Assembly: GCF_008124605.1 (NCBI RefSeq)
Contig: NZ_VRYN01000001.1
Location: 670,772 to 734,771 of the forward strand
DNA length: 64,000 nt
Reading direction: 5' to 3'
DNA from: Halobacterium salinarum DSM 3754
Lineage (GTDB): Archaea > Halobacteriota > Halobacteria > Halobacteriales > Halobacteriaceae
Shown: positions 1 to 8,853 of the stretch, in pieces
How the letters are laid out: the number at the start of each line of letters is the position of its first letter
How positions within the stretch are numbered: position 1 is the first letter of the stretch
Translations under genes and position numbers: made by a program
The notes under the pieces: model-generated
The model's input: the letters and a program-made list of their open reading frames with translations, nothing else
What the model was told of the DNA's origin: nothing
The model's database searches: none

Positions 1-63
1 CGGGTCGTGGTGCCACTCCCCGGACTCGTCGCGGAACCAGACGTTCGTCTCCGGGTGGAAGCA
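1..63 (-). mobile_element. N-terminal end of a PolC intein (truncated by window edge)
   Basis: The Cys codon at 61-63 begins CFHPETNVWF, matching intein splicing block A (nucleophilic Cys followed by an xxxTxV pattern). It sits straight after AKRRN, where DP2 proteins normally continue with a CDGDED-type sequence. Inteins at this DP2 site are known in haloarchaea and other Euryarchaeota. Only 21 intein codons are in the window, so whether it carries a homing endonuclease cannot be told. Confidence 0.85.
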
Positions 64-2838
64 GTTCCGGCGTTTCGCGGCGTGGAAGTAGGGGTGGGCG
101 TAGCCGACGGACGCGGAGGTGAAGCCGGCAACGCGGCCGACGACGGCGGCCGACGTGTGGGGTGCCATGCCGAAGACGAGTTCGCCGACGAGATCGTCGC
201 GGTCGTCGAGGTCGTAGAAGGCGTCGAGGCCGTAATACTGGGTGAGGAGGTCGTCGACGAAGTCCGCGGTCTTGAGCATGTGGTCGGCCGCGCCGTCGGA
301 GAGCACCACGTCCTGCACGCGGAGTTCGACCAGTTGGTCGTCGTGTTCGAGGGGGTCGCCGTGGATGTCCTGGTCGTAGCCGAGTTCGCGGAACTGCCCG
401 GCAGTGACGTCGAGCTCCGCGGGTGTGACGGCGGTCACCGGGAGGTCGGTCATGTCGTAGCGGACAGTGCCGTCCTTGAACGCGGTGACGTCGTGTTTCG
501 CGCGCAGGACGCCTTTCGCCATGGGTTCGGGGGTTTTCTCCGCGGATAACAGTCCCTTGACGCCTTTGAGTTGGTCGAAGGCGTTCTCGCGCTCGCCGAC
601 GGCGCGGAGCGCGCCGTGGTATTCGTCGTTGATGTCGATGACCTGTGTGGTGACGTTGTCGAGGTCCCGCCCGCAGTTCGGGCATTCGACGCGCCCGGAC
701 TCGTCGGGGGTGGCGACGGCACCGCAGTCCCGGCACTCGTAGTGGGGGTCGGTCCAGTCCCCGCAGTCGGGGCACCGCGATTCGTAGGTGTGCTCGTCGC
801 AGGACGGACAGACGCGGTCGCCGACCCGGACGGGGATTTCGCCGGGCGTGTCGGACATGTCCGGCGCGTACCGCGCGGCGTCGGCGACGTCGCGCTGGCT
901 GCCGCCGGCGTCGCCGATGGGGAACAGGGTGTGGACGGCCGGCGAGAGATCGCGGGATTCGGATTTCTCGGGGCGGCCCATGCGGTTCCCGATGCGTGTG
1001 GGGGCGCGCTCCTGGACGCTGAACGGCGCGACTTCGTTGACCGCGCGGACGGCGTTGGGCCACTCGGCGGCGGCCTCAGAGAGCGTCTCCCACTCCCGGT
1101 CGAGCGATTCGGTGACGCCGAGCGAGCGCGCCAGCGGCAGCCAGTCGTCGACCCGGATGGTGTCGTCGCCCTGGTGGTGGGTGACCAGGAGCGCTTCGAG
1201 CGTCTCGCGCACGGTGGTGGTGTGATCGAGCACGAGCACACCGCGGTCGTCGTCGTCGCTGGCGTCGGTGTGGGCGTCGGCGACGGCGTCGGCGAGCGCG
1301 CGGAACTGCTCGACGTCGATGTCGTGCCAGAGGTACGTGTACGCCGGGTGCAGCGGGGCGTCGTAGTCGGTCGCCCACGCCATGGCTTGATCGGCGGTGG
1401 GGGCGGTGAGATCGACGTACGGCGAGTCCCGGAGGGCTTGCACGTCCGCGCCCGCGGCGTCGAGGTCCTGAATCCACCACTCGGGGGCGTACGAGGCGGG
1501 CGCGAGCTCGTGGTTGTTCTCCACGAACTCCCCGTAGTTCACGAGGTATTCGCCGACGTCGAGGATCTCCGCGACGCCGTTGCGGACGTCGAGGGCGTCC
1601 GCGGGGTCGTTGATGTGGCGGACGTCGCCGTTGGCGAGTTTCACCGTCGGCCCCTCGATGGAGTCGACGGGGACGATGCCCGCGGCCTTCCCGGGGCGTT
1701 CGGTCTTGATCTGGGTGCCCGTCGCGAGGAAGTCATCGAGCAAGTGCATCGTCGCCGGGTGGACGCCCGCGGTCGCGTTCCCGTGGTTTCGCGCACGCCC
1801 GTAGCGCAGCCTGAACCCGCCGTTTTTGGAGGGATGGCCGAACACCGGCCGGCCCGCGATGAGGTCGCGGAGGAACTTGTCCGAGGGGTCGGCGCGGGGT
1901 GGCTCCTCGGTGTCGGTGCTCGCACTGGGGGCGTCCCCGTCGTCGGATGCGTCGCTGTCGCTGCCGGCGTCCGGGGTGTCTTCGTCGGCGTCGTCGGCGC
2001 CGATGGTGCCGTCGATGAGGTCCTGGAGCCACGGCCACGCGACTTCGTCGAGGTTCCGGGTGTAGCGCTGGATCTTGGGGGCTTTCAGCGCGATGCCCTC
2101 CGCGAGCACGAGACACATGCCGCCCCGCGGGGAGTTGGTGTCGATGCGTTCGAGATCGCGGAACCCATCGACCTCCTCGTTGCCGGTTGCTTCGCCGTCC
2201 AGCATCACCGGACAGTGTTCGGTGATGAACGTGGTTTCGGCGTCCTTCGGGGAGTACTGGAGACCGGTCTCGGAGTCGTAGAGATCGACCTCCTCGGCGT
2301 AGCGCTCGATCTCGTCGTCGCGGGGTTTGAACGCGTCGATGCCGAGCATCGCACGCGCGTAGTCGGCGACGAGCACCGAGAGCGCCTGCGCGGTGCCGCC
2401 GGCCGACCGGATGGGGCCGGCGTAGTAGACCGCGACGTACTGGGTGCCGTCGTCGTTGTCGTTGACTTCAACGCGGTCGATCCCCTCGATGGGGGCCGCG
2501 ACCACGCCCTCAGTGAGCAGTGCAACCGCGGTGCGGACCGCGCCCTCGATCTTGCCGGCGTCGGTGTCGTAGTCGCCGACGCGGCCGTCGACGAAGTCCG
2601 CGACGAGCTCCAGCGCGGCCTCCTCGCGGCTCATCTCGCCGTCGAGATCGCGGACGCGCTCGGCGACGCCGTCGATCCCGAGGATGTTCTCGACGCGGTC
2701 GGCCATGTCCTTTGCGACCGGGATTTCGACGTTCGGCGTCGGGTCTTCGCCGCGTTCCCGGGCGGCTTCCGCGACCTCGAAGGCGTCGTCGAGGCCGGTT
2801 TCCAGCGTTTCGAAGTAGGTTTCGTCGGTGGGCCGCAT
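1..2838 (-). CDS. polC: DNA polymerase II (PolD) large subunit DP2, partial, entering an intein
   Basis: This is the catalytic large subunit of the archaeal replicative polymerase PolD, which works with the DP1 subunit encoded at 58486-60012. The reading frame is open from the ATG at 2838 to the window edge (946 codons). Visible landmarks are the N-terminal segment with YYAGPIRSAGGTAQA near residue 130, an acidic low-complexity stretch near residues 285-310 (DADEDTPDAGSDSD), and two zinc-ribbon pairs around residues 670-720 (CPSC, CPDC, CRDC, CPNC). The conserved AKRRN follows near residue 921, and there the reading switches to CFHPETNVWF, a typical intein N-terminus. The start codon overlaps the stop of the upstream PPC-domain gene (TAATG), so translation is probably coupled. 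The exteins beyond the intein lie outside the window. Confidence 0.95.
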   Translation of the reverse strand, partial: MRPTDETYFETLETGLDDAFEVAEAARERGEDPTPNVEIPVAKDMADRVENILGIDGVAERVRDLDGEMSREEAALELVADFVDGRVGDYDTDAGKIEGAVRTAVALLTEGVVAAPIEGIDRVEVNDNDDGTQYVAVYYAGPIRSAGGTAQALSVLVADYARAMLGIDAFKPRDDEIERYAEEVDLYDSETGLQYSPKDAETTFITEHCPVMLDGEATGNEEVDGFRDLERIDTNSPRGGMCLVLAEGIALKAPKIQRYTRNLDEVAWPWLQDLIDGTIGADDADEDTPDAGSDSDASDDGDAPSASTDTEEPPRADPSDKFLRDLIAGRPVFGHPSKNGGFRLRYGRARNHGNATAGVHPATMHLLDDFLATGTQIKTERPGKAAGIVPVDSIEGPTVKLANGDVRHINDPADALDVRNGVAEILDVGEYLVNYGEFVENNHELAPASYAPEWWIQDLDAAGADVQALRDSPYVDLTAPTADQAMAWATDYDAPLHPAYTYLWHDIDVEQFRALADAVADAHTDASDDDDRGVLVLDHTTTVRETLEALLVTHHQGDDTIRVDDWLPLARSLGVTESLDREWETLSEAAAEWPNAVRAVNEVAPFSVQERAPTRIGNRMGRPEKSESRDLSPAVHTLFPIGDAGGSQRDVADAARYAPDMSDTPGEIPVRVGDRVCPSCDEHTYESRCPDCGDWTDPHYECRDCGAVATPDESGRVECPNCGRDLDNVTTQVIDINDEYHGALRAVGERENAFDQLKGVKGLLSAEKTPEPMAKGVLRAKHDVTAFKDGTVRYDMTDLPVTAVTPAELDVTAGQFRELGYDQDIHGDPLEHDDQLVELRVQDVVLSDGAADHMLKTADFVDDLLTQYYGLDAFYDLDDRDDLVGELVFGMAPHTSAAVVGRVAGFTSASVGYAHPYFHAAKRRNCFHPETNVWFRDESGEWHHDP

Positions 2839-3257
2839 TACAGCCAGCGGTCGAGGTCGGTGGCGGCGTCGTGCTCGCGAACGAGGTCGGCGTCGAGTTC
2901 GCGGACGTACAGTTCGCCGGCGAACACGGTCGCGCGTTCGAGGTGGCCCGCGAGGGCTTGCCCGGAGCGCCGCGACAGTGTCGCGTGCGTGTGCGCGAAC
3001 GGCTCGCCGTCGAGGGTGGCGATGTTGCCGACGCAGGCGGCGACCTCGAGGGGTTCGTCGAACTCGGCGGCGGTGTATTCGAAGTCGTCCTGGTCGTAAT
3101 ACCAGAGTTCCGCGTCCTGGACGGCGCCGAGACCGGTGAACCAGGCGGCGGTGATGTCCTCCGTGGCGGCCAGCGTTTCGAGTTCGGTGCGCCACTCCGA
3201 ACCGGGGTCGAGGCGGACGACGAACTCACGGCCACCCGTGACTTCGCGAGCGTTCAT
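2838..3257 (-). CDS. PPC-domain (DUF296) DNA-binding-like protein
   Basis: The 139-residue product has the fold signature of the plant-and-prokaryote-conserved (PPC/DUF296) domain. The strand GGREFVVRLDPGSEW leads in, GLGAVQDAELWYYD follows near residues 50-63, and EPFAHTHATLS near residues 88-98 supplies the clustered histidines seen in this family. ATG 3257 is chosen because it precedes the conserved start, and a longer upstream reading adds only unconserved residues. The stop overlaps the polC start in a TAATG, so the two form an operon. Haloarchaeal genomes often keep this gene beside polC. Its target is unknown; a role in binding DNA or a small ligand is inferred from the family. Confidence 0.85.
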   Translation of the reverse strand: MNAREVTGGREFVVRLDPGSEWRTELETLAATEDITAAWFTGLGAVQDAELWYYDQDDFEYTAAEFDEPLEVAACVGNIATLDGEPFAHTHATLSRRSGQALAGHLERATVFAGELYVRELDADLVREHDAATDLDRWL

Positions 3258-3315
3258 GCTCGTCTCAAGGATGCGGGTGCGCAAAAGTCCTGGCGTTGCG
3301 GTGTCGGGAACGCCG

Positions 3316-3480
3316 TTACCGCCACGCCGGAAGCGGGGTGGCGTGGGCCTCGGTTACCGACATCCACGCGTCGTCCGTGGAGATGTCGGCGATGACGAGT
3401 CGGGCGCGTGGGCCGTCGTCGTCCAGCGAAGCCATCACGTCGGTCCCTGCGTGCGCCGCGGGCGTGGCGTCAGTCGACAT
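3316..3480 (-). CDS. Small acidic haloarchaeal protein (54 aa)
   Basis: This short frame starts MSTDATPAAH and has a compact central strand pattern (ARLVIADISTDDAWMSV) before ending PAWR. It resembles a family of about 55-residue haloarchaeal proteins of unknown function. A TTAAGTAC box at 3507-3514 lies about 30 bases before the ATG, which suggests a leaderless transcript and supports both the gene and this start over a longer upstream reading. It precedes the PPC-polC pair on the same strand with a 58-base gap. I cannot assign a function. Confidence 0.65.
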   Translation of the reverse strand: MSTDATPAAHAGTDVMASLDDDGPRARLVIADISTDDAWMSVTEAHATPLPAWR

Positions 3481-3506
3481 GACGTATGCTACAACACCAC
3501 AGGAAG

Positions 3507-3514
3507 TACTTAAC
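3507..3514 (-). promoter_or_regulatory. TATA box for the 54-aa protein gene
   Basis: TTAAGTAC on the minus strand is centred about 30 bases upstream of the ATG at 3480, the spacing expected for a leaderless haloarchaeal mRNA. Confidence 0.55.
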
Positions 3515-3622
3515 AGCGTCGAAGCTGTCGGCGGGTTGACTCGGTGCCACGTCGCCGGCGAACGCGGACTGTCGTCGAGTGCCGTGGGAAAAGCTTTCAC
3601 TGTGGGCGGTCTGGCACCCAGT

Positions 3623-4174
3623 ATGGACCAGCAATCCCGCGGTGACGGGCCAGCCGCGAACGGAGCCCATCTCTCCGAGACGAGCGAGTCGGTGAAGACC
3701 AACTGGGAGCGAACGCTGCAGGACATCGAGGCGATGGCCGCCGACCGCGAGGAAAACGGGTTCACGACCTGCACCATCACCGCGGGGAGTACGGCGCCGG
3801 TCCCACCGGCGGAGGGGGCCGACGACGAGTTCGGGTTGACGTTCATCGTCTCGAAGGCCGACGGCGAGACGTTCGAATCCCACTACGACAGCGCCGAGTT
3901 CACCGAGACGGCCGTCTACCAGCGGACACAGGAGGGCCACGTCTACGTCGTCGTCGAGCAGCTCGACATGGACGCCGAGGTCGTGGTGTTTCTCGCGGGA
4001 ACGTTCCGGATGCGGGACGCCACCGATCTGGTGCGGGCGGCGACCGACCGTGAGGAGATGCACACACGCGTAAAAGCGATCGATCACACCGAGTACGGTG
4101 CGTTCACACACGACGACGTGTCGGCGTTCTTCCCGGAGCCGGCGGCGTACTACGCGTACGACCGCCAGCCCTGA
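3623..4174 (+). CDS. Conserved haloarchaeal hypothetical protein (183 aa)
   Basis: I do not recognise a characterised domain. The N-terminal third (ESVKTNWERTLQDIEAMAADREENGF) is helical and acidic. The middle is an alternating beta pattern (FGLTFIVSKADGETFE, VYQRTQEGHVYVVVEQLDMDAEVVVFLAG) and the C-terminus is aromatic (AAYYAYDRQP). There is no signal peptide or membrane segment, so it is probably cytoplasmic. ATG 3623 is preceded by AAAAGCTTT at 3588-3596, a weak TATA candidate. It is transcribed away from the polC cluster and convergent with the small membrane-protein gene at 4189. Confidence 0.7.
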   Translation: MDQQSRGDGPAANGAHLSETSESVKTNWERTLQDIEAMAADREENGFTTCTITAGSTAPVPPAEGADDEFGLTFIVSKADGETFESHYDSAEFTETAVYQRTQEGHVYVVVEQLDMDAEVVVFLAGTFRMRDATDLVRAATDREEMHTRVKAIDHTEYGAFTHDDVSAFFPEPAAYYAYDRQP

Positions 4175-4188
4175 GGCCACCGCCGTGC

Positions 4189-4377
4189 CTACATGTTGAC
4201 GAACAGGTAGACGCCGACCGCCACCAGCAGCGCGTAGAACACCATGCCGATGGTGCTACCGCCGGAGATCGCGCGCGTCAGGCTCGCCACGGAAACGTAC
4301 GCGACGAACACGCCGACGAACTTCCGCAGAACCCAGCTGATGACGAACCGCGGTGCGGACGCCGTATTCGTGGTCAT
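4189..4377 (-). CDS. Small two-helix membrane protein (62 aa)
   Basis: After a short polar start (MTTNTASAPRF) the sequence is almost wholly hydrophobic, with two predicted membrane spans (about residues 13-35 and 42-61). It ends VYLFVNM. The start ATG at 4377 was preferred over an upstream reading that adds an unlikely Arg-rich leader. Nothing indicates function. It lies between a convergent hypothetical gene and another membrane gene on the same strand. Confidence 0.65.
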   Translation of the reverse strand: MTTNTASAPRFVISWVLRKFVGVFVAYVSVASLTRAISGGSTIGMVFYALLVAVGVYLFVNM

Positions 4378-4432
4378 ATGTGTACAATCAACACCGACCA
4401 CATAAACCATGCGAAATCCGGGATGAGCGCCG

Positions 4433-4837
4433 TCACGGGCTCGCAACGGAGATTCCCAACACGAACTCCATGAACGCCGACACCGCGAGCACGACCAGGC
4501 CGGTCACGAGCAGCTTCCAGTTGCGGCTGATGCGGTCGGGGTGTCGCAGCGGCTGGCTGTCCAGCGGGGGAATGGTCTGGATCCAGCGCTCGACGCTGGT
4601 CTGGGACTGCGAACTCACGGACACGAGCTCGTCCTTGTGGGGGGCTGCGGGCGCGGGCCGCACAGCCATGAAACCGAGACCCGAAAGCAGGACGCCGACC
4701 ACGAAGAGCGCGAACTTCGCCGTCACGAGCGACGCCCCCAGCAGGGTGGTGGCGGCGAGCGTGGTGGCGACGAGCGCACCCGACACGAGCCCTGCCGAAT
4801 AGACGAGGTCGATCAGTCGAAGCGCGCGCTCGTGCAT
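4433..4837 (-). CDS. Haloarchaeal membrane protein, four spans (134 aa)
   Basis: Two hydrophobic segments in the first 60 residues are followed by a polar loop (PHKDELVSVSSQSQTSVERW) and a C-terminal hydrophobic segment (WKLLVTGLVVLAVSAFMEF). This suggests about three to four membrane spans. I do not recognise a characterised family. It starts nine bases downstream of the stop of the peptide ABC ATPase at 4846 on the same strand, so it may be the last gene of that operon or may have its own promoter. Confidence 0.65.
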   Translation of the reverse strand: MHERALRLIDLVYSAGLVSGALVATTLAATTLLGASLVTAKFALFVVGVLLSGLGFMAVRPAPAAPHKDELVSVSSQSQTSVERWIQTIPPLDSQPLRHPDRISRNWKLLVTGLVVLAVSAFMEFVLGISVASP

Positions 4838-4845
4838 GACAGTGG

Positions 4846-6183
4846 TTACTCGTGGGACCGGTCGGCGAGCGTGTCGGCGACCGAGTCGTACTCCGAATCG
4901 TGGCGGTGGCAGTAGCTCAGCCGGCCGGCGTCACTGACCTGGTGCATGTCGGGGCGCTCGGTGTCACAGACGCCGCCGAACTCCCGTGTGAGGGCGTCGT
5001 GTGCCTCGGTTGGACGGCCGTCTTTGACTGCTTCGATGGCGGTGTCAACGGTGTCAGTGATTCCCGCTGGGAGGTCGACGTCCGCGAACAGGTCGTCGGC
5101 GGCCTCCTCGATGTCGTCGTACTTCGAGAACGTGCCCAAGCGACGTTTCACGCGGTCACGAACCCCCATCTGGTCGCGGGTGCGCTCACGCACGACCTCG
5201 CGGAACTGCTCGATGCGACTCCACGTGTCGTCGTCGATGTCGGCGTACGCCTCGGGCCGGATCTTCGCCGGGCACCGGGTGCTGAACTGACACCCCGCCG
5301 GCGGGTTGCGGGGACTGGGCGGGGCACCGGGAAGCGTGATTCGGTTCCGGTCGATGGTGGGGTCGGGCCGTGGGATCGCGGACAACAACGACCGCGTGTA
5401 GGGGTTTTTCGCGTCGGCGTACAGCTCCTCCGTCTCGCCGATCTCCATGATCTTGCCGAGATACATGACTGCGACGCGGTCGCAGATGTGACGCACGACC
5501 GAGAGGTCGTGGGCGATGAACAGGTACGTAAGCCCGAACTCGTCTTGGAGGTCCTCCAAGAGGTTGAGGATCTTCGCCTGCACGGAGGCGTCGAGCGCGC
5601 TCACCGGTTCGTCGAGGACCATGAACTCCGGCTCCAAGGCGAGTGCGCGTGCGATGCCGATGCGCTGGCGTTGCCCGCCGGAGAACTGGTGGGGATACCG
5701 GTAGTAGTGGTCCGCCTGGAGGCCGACTGAGGACAACAGCTCCTTGACGCGGTCCCGGCGCTCGGCGGGTGAGTTCCAGTCGTGGGCGTCCAGGGGCTCG
5801 CGCACGATCTCACCGATGGTCATGCGGTCGTTGAGGCTTGAATCCGGGTCCTGGAAGACGATCTGGGCGTTCTTGCGCCACTGCTTGAGGTCGCTGCCGG
5901 TGAGCTTCGTGATGTCCCGGCCGTCGAAGGAGACGGTGCCCTCGGTCGCGGTTTCGAGCTGGATGAGCGTGCGCCCCAGGGTCGTCTTCCCGGAGCCGGA
6001 CTCACCCACCAGCCCGAGGGTCTCGCCCTCCTGGATCTCGAAGTTCACGCCGTCGACGGCCTTGACCGGCGGGCCGCTGAACCGGCCGCCGTCGCCGTAG
6101 TGTTTTTTGAGGTCGGTGACCTCCACGAGTGGCTGGCTGTGCTGGTCGGCGTCCGCGGTCGACTGGATCGATTGCTGGCTCAT
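4846..6183 (-). CDS. dppF: Dipeptide/oligopeptide ABC transporter ATPase (DppF type)
   Basis: This is a cytoplasmic ATPase that powers peptide import. Walker A is GESGSGKT, the ABC signature is [15 protein letters not shown], and Walker B is [12 protein letters not shown]. The oligopeptide-transporter C-terminal motif GCQFSTRCP is present. An acidic helical insert of roughly 100 residues separates that Cys pair from the final Cys pair ([15 protein letters not shown]), making the protein 445 aa against about 330 in bacterial DppF. ATG 6183 overlaps the stop of the preceding ATPase gene (ATGA), so the two ATPases are probably made together and form a heterodimer. It is the distal transporter gene of the operon. 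Confidence 0.92.
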   Translation of the reverse strand: MSQQSIQSTADADQHSQPLVEVTDLKKHYGDGGRFSGPPVKAVDGVNFEIQEGETLGLVGESGSGKTTLGRTLIQLETATEGTVSFDGRDITKLTGSDLKQWRKNAQIVFQDPDSSLNDRMTIGEIVREPLDAHDWNSPAERRDRVKELLSSVGLQADHYYRYPHQFSGGQRQRIGIARALALEPEFMVLDEPVSALDASVQAKILNLLEDLQDEFGLTYLFIAHDLSVVRHICDRVAVMYLGKIMEIGETEELYADAKNPYTRSLLSAIPRPDPTIDRNRITLPGAPPSPRNPPAGCQFSTRCPAKIRPEAYADIDDDTWSRIEQFREVVRERTRDQMGVRDRVKRRLGTFSKYDDIEEAADDLFADVDLPAGITDTVDTAIEAVKDGRPTEAHDALTREFGGVCDTERPDMHQVSDAGRLSYCHRHDSEYDSVADTLADRSHE

Positions 6184-7268
6184 TCCTGGGCACCTCCTTG
6201 TGTGTCGGCGGGGGCCTGCGAGCGGTGGTGTTCGACGCGCTCGGTGCGCGATTTCCCCTCGGGGTACAGCAGGCACGCCGTCGAGTGGTCGTGGGTGTCG
6301 GACACCGAGACGTGTGTCGGATGAACCTCGGTGCAGTCCTCGAACGCCTTGGGACACCGGGGGGCGAACCGGCAGTCGGTCGCGGGCTGGTTGGGCGTCG
6401 GCACGTCGCCCTCGATGGTGTTGAGCCGCTCGTCGTCGACGCTCGTTCCCGGGATGGCGTCCAACAGGCCCTGCGTGTACGGATGTTTGGGGTTTGCGAA
6501 CAGCTCTTCGACCGGTGCCTTCTCGACGAACTCGCCGGCGTACATCACGTTGACGCGGTCGCTGATCTCCGCGATGACGCCCATGTCGTGGGTGATAAAG
6601 AGGATCGCCAGGTCACGCTCGGCCTGGATGTCCTGGAGGAGTTCGACGATCTGGGCCTGGATCGTCACGTCGAGTGCGGTCGTGGGTTCGTCGCAGATGA
6701 GCACGTCGGGGTCGCACGCGAGCATCATCGCGATCACTGCGCGCTGTCGCATCCCCCCGGAGAACTCGTTGGGGTACTCGTCGAGTCGCCGCTCGGGGTC
6801 GGGGATCGCGACGTCTTCGAGCAGGTCGATGGCGACGTCCGTGGCCTCCTGGCCGGTGATCCCGCGGTTGATCCGGAGGGCCTCCCGGATCTGGTTGCCC
6901 ACCGTGTAGACGGGGTTCAGGGATTTCAGTGGGTCCTGGAAGATCATGCCGACGCCGCTCCCGCGGACCTCCTGGTACTGGTCGGCGCTGAGCTCCGTGA
7001 GCTCGGTGCCGTCGAAGACGATCGAGGACTCCGGGAGGACTTCGCCCGGCGCGTCGACCAGCCCCATGATCGACCGCGCAGTGACGCTTTTCCCGGAGCC
7101 GGATTCGCCGACGATCCCGAGCGTTTCGCCGGGCGAAATCGACAGCGAGATCCCGTCAACGGCGCGGATGTGTTCGTGGTCCGTCCGGAAGACCGTCTGT
7201 AGGTTCCGGATGGACAGGATCGATTCGCCCCGCGGGTCGTCGTCGGCTGTCGGTGTCGTGGATTGCAT
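6180..7268 (-). CDS. dppD: Dipeptide/oligopeptide ABC transporter ATPase (DppD type)
   Basis: This is the partner ATPase of the peptide importer (362 aa). Walker A GESGSGKS, signature [15 protein letters not shown], Walker [13 protein letters not shown] and the switch histidine ILFITHDMG are all intact. The C-terminal Cys motif [15 protein letters not shown] is of normal length, unlike the extended DppF beside it. The start codon directly follows the stop of the permease gene (TAG then ATG), and the 3' end overlaps dppF by four bases. Pairing of a D-type and an F-type ATPase is standard for this family. Confidence 0.93.
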   Translation of the reverse strand: MQSTTPTADDDPRGESILSIRNLQTVFRTDHEHIRAVDGISLSISPGETLGIVGESGSGKSVTARSIMGLVDAPGEVLPESSIVFDGTELTELSADQYQEVRGSGVGMIFQDPLKSLNPVYTVGNQIREALRINRGITGQEATDVAIDLLEDVAIPDPERRLDEYPNEFSGGMRQRAVIAMMLACDPDVLICDEPTTALDVTIQAQIVELLQDIQAERDLAILFITHDMGVIAEISDRVNVMYAGEFVEKAPVEELFANPKHPYTQGLLDAIPGTSVDDERLNTIEGDVPTPNQPATDCRFAPRCPKAFEDCTEVHPTHVSVSDTHDHSTACLLYPEGKSRTERVEHHRSQAPADTQGGAQE

Positions 7269-8849
7269 CTATGCACCACCTCCGGTGGCCGCAGCTTCTT
7301 CCTCGGAGCCGCCTTCGCTCTCGGGGTCGATCGCGTCACGGATGCCGTCCCCGAGCGCGTTCGCTCCGGTGACCAGGACGACGATGATCAGGCCGGGAAT
7401 GAGGGCGATGTGCCACGACGCCGACGACACGTAGGGCTGCCCCTGGGAGATGGCGCGGCCCCACGCGGGCGTCGGCGGCGTGATCCCGAGTCCGTTGCCG
7501 AGGAACGACAGGGACGCCATCGCGATGACGATGCCGCCCACGGTCATGGACGCGTAGATCAACAGATACCCCAGCACGTACGGCAGCATGTGTTTTCGCA
7601 TCGTGACCGTGGGTTGCTGGCCGAAGCTCTTCGCGGCGTCAACCCACTCTTCTTCGGCGACCTGCAACGCCGGGCCACGGAGCGAACGCCACAGGACCGG
7701 CCACGTCGTCAGCCCGAACACCAGCGCTAACAGCAGCCCGCCGTTGAACACGGACTTGAGCCAGTGGTCCTGGAACACGACACTGACCATGATCAACAAC
7801 AACAGCTGGGGGATCGAGACGATCCCGTCGGCGAGCGTCAGCACGGAGAGGTCCACCGTCCCCCCGTAGTACGACGACACCAACGCCAGCAGCGCGGCGA
7901 TGAACCCCGCCATCCCGATGGCGATACCCGTCACCATCAGCGTGGTTTCGGCACCACCCATCATATACGTGAACAGGTCACGGCCGTTGGGGAGCGTGCC
8001 GAACGGATGGAACCGCCCGTAGTCGTCGTACGTCATGACACCCACGTTCTGTGCGGGGTTGCCCTTTGATTTCGAGTTGAAGTTCGCTTCCCCGACGGGG
8101 ATCGTCTCCACGGCGCCGGTGTCGTCCGAGACGTACTGGACCTCGTTGCCGTACGAGGCGGTGATGTTCTGCTGAACCGTCGAGGGCGCGAGCGTCGTTC
8201 CGAACAGCGACATCGTGAGGAACAACACCAGGACGACGATCCCGAACTTCCCCCAGGAGTGGTTGCGGAGCCGATTGACCATGTCGTCGCGGGGCGTCCA
8301 GCCGGCTCTGCGGTAGTGGGTGCGGAACGTGAGCCAGCCGCGGTACAGCCAGTAGAAGGTGAACAGCGAGTACGCGAGTGTCAACGCCATCCGGATCGCC
8401 CACGCGGCGGCGGGCGACAGTCCCAAAAACGGCCCGGTCCAGGCGTTGTACGACAATCCCAGGAACGACCGCACGGTCGAGGGGTCGTTGTACCCCTGGT
8501 TGGGAATGACATCGCGGCTGAGAAGCGTCGGGAGGCTCTGTGCCGTCGACCGAACGCCCTCGATGAACGTGCTGAGCGCCAGTTGGACGTCGACGACTCG
8601 GCCGGCCAACGCCGGTGAAACCAGTCCGACGATGACATCGATGAGACCGGTGACACCCATGACGAGGGCGTCAACGAGCGTGAGGATTCCGCCGGTAAGA
8701 GCACCCAGCTCCAGTACGACCAGCACTGCAGCGACGACACCCCATCGGAGGGCCGGCTGGGGGTTGGTGCGGATGCGGGTCCAGAGACCGTCGGTGCTGC
8801 GGCGTGTGGTGTCTCGTGTGTCGTCTGCGTGAGTGGTGTTTGCGGCCAT
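7269..8849 (-). CDS. dppC: Peptide ABC transporter permease (DppC type) with long N-terminal extension
   Basis: The C-terminal half is a standard DppC permease. It has the periplasmic entry FHPFGTLPNGRDLFTYMMGG, several membrane spans, and a coupling helix (EEEWVDAAKSFGQQPTVTMRKHMLP). The first roughly 230 residues are unusual: several extra hydrophobic segments (residues about 35-100 and 145-170) and a basic loop precede the normal first span. The total is 526 aa against about 300 in bacteria. It follows dppB by four bases and touches dppD. The extension may be a lineage feature of haloarchaeal importers; its job is unknown. Confidence 0.9.
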   Translation of the reverse strand: MAANTTHADDTRDTTRRSTDGLWTRIRTNPQPALRWGVVAAVLVVLELGALTGGILTLVDALVMGVTGLIDVIVGLVSPALAGRVVDVQLALSTFIEGVRSTAQSLPTLLSRDVIPNQGYNDPSTVRSFLGLSYNAWTGPFLGLSPAAAWAIRMALTLAYSLFTFYWLYRGWLTFRTHYRRAGWTPRDDMVNRLRNHSWGKFGIVVLVLFLTMSLFGTTLAPSTVQQNITASYGNEVQYVSDDTGAVETIPVGEANFNSKSKGNPAQNVGVMTYDDYGRFHPFGTLPNGRDLFTYMMGGAETTLMVTGIAIGMAGFIAALLALVSSYYGGTVDLSVLTLADGIVSIPQLLLLIMVSVVFQDHWLKSVFNGGLLLALVFGLTTWPVLWRSLRGPALQVAEEEWVDAAKSFGQQPTVTMRKHMLPYVLGYLLIYASMTVGGIVIAMASLSFLGNGLGITPPTPAWGRAISQGQPYVSSASWHIALIPGLIIVVLVTGANALGDGIRDAIDPESEGGSEEEAAATGGGA

Positions 8850-8853
8850 TGTG

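Noticed and set aside
571-3099. Long plus-strand open frame of 842 codons
   Set aside because: It is the antisense reading of polC and the PPC gene. Its Val/Gly/Arg-rich composition has no domain, and it is an artefact of high GC at third positions.
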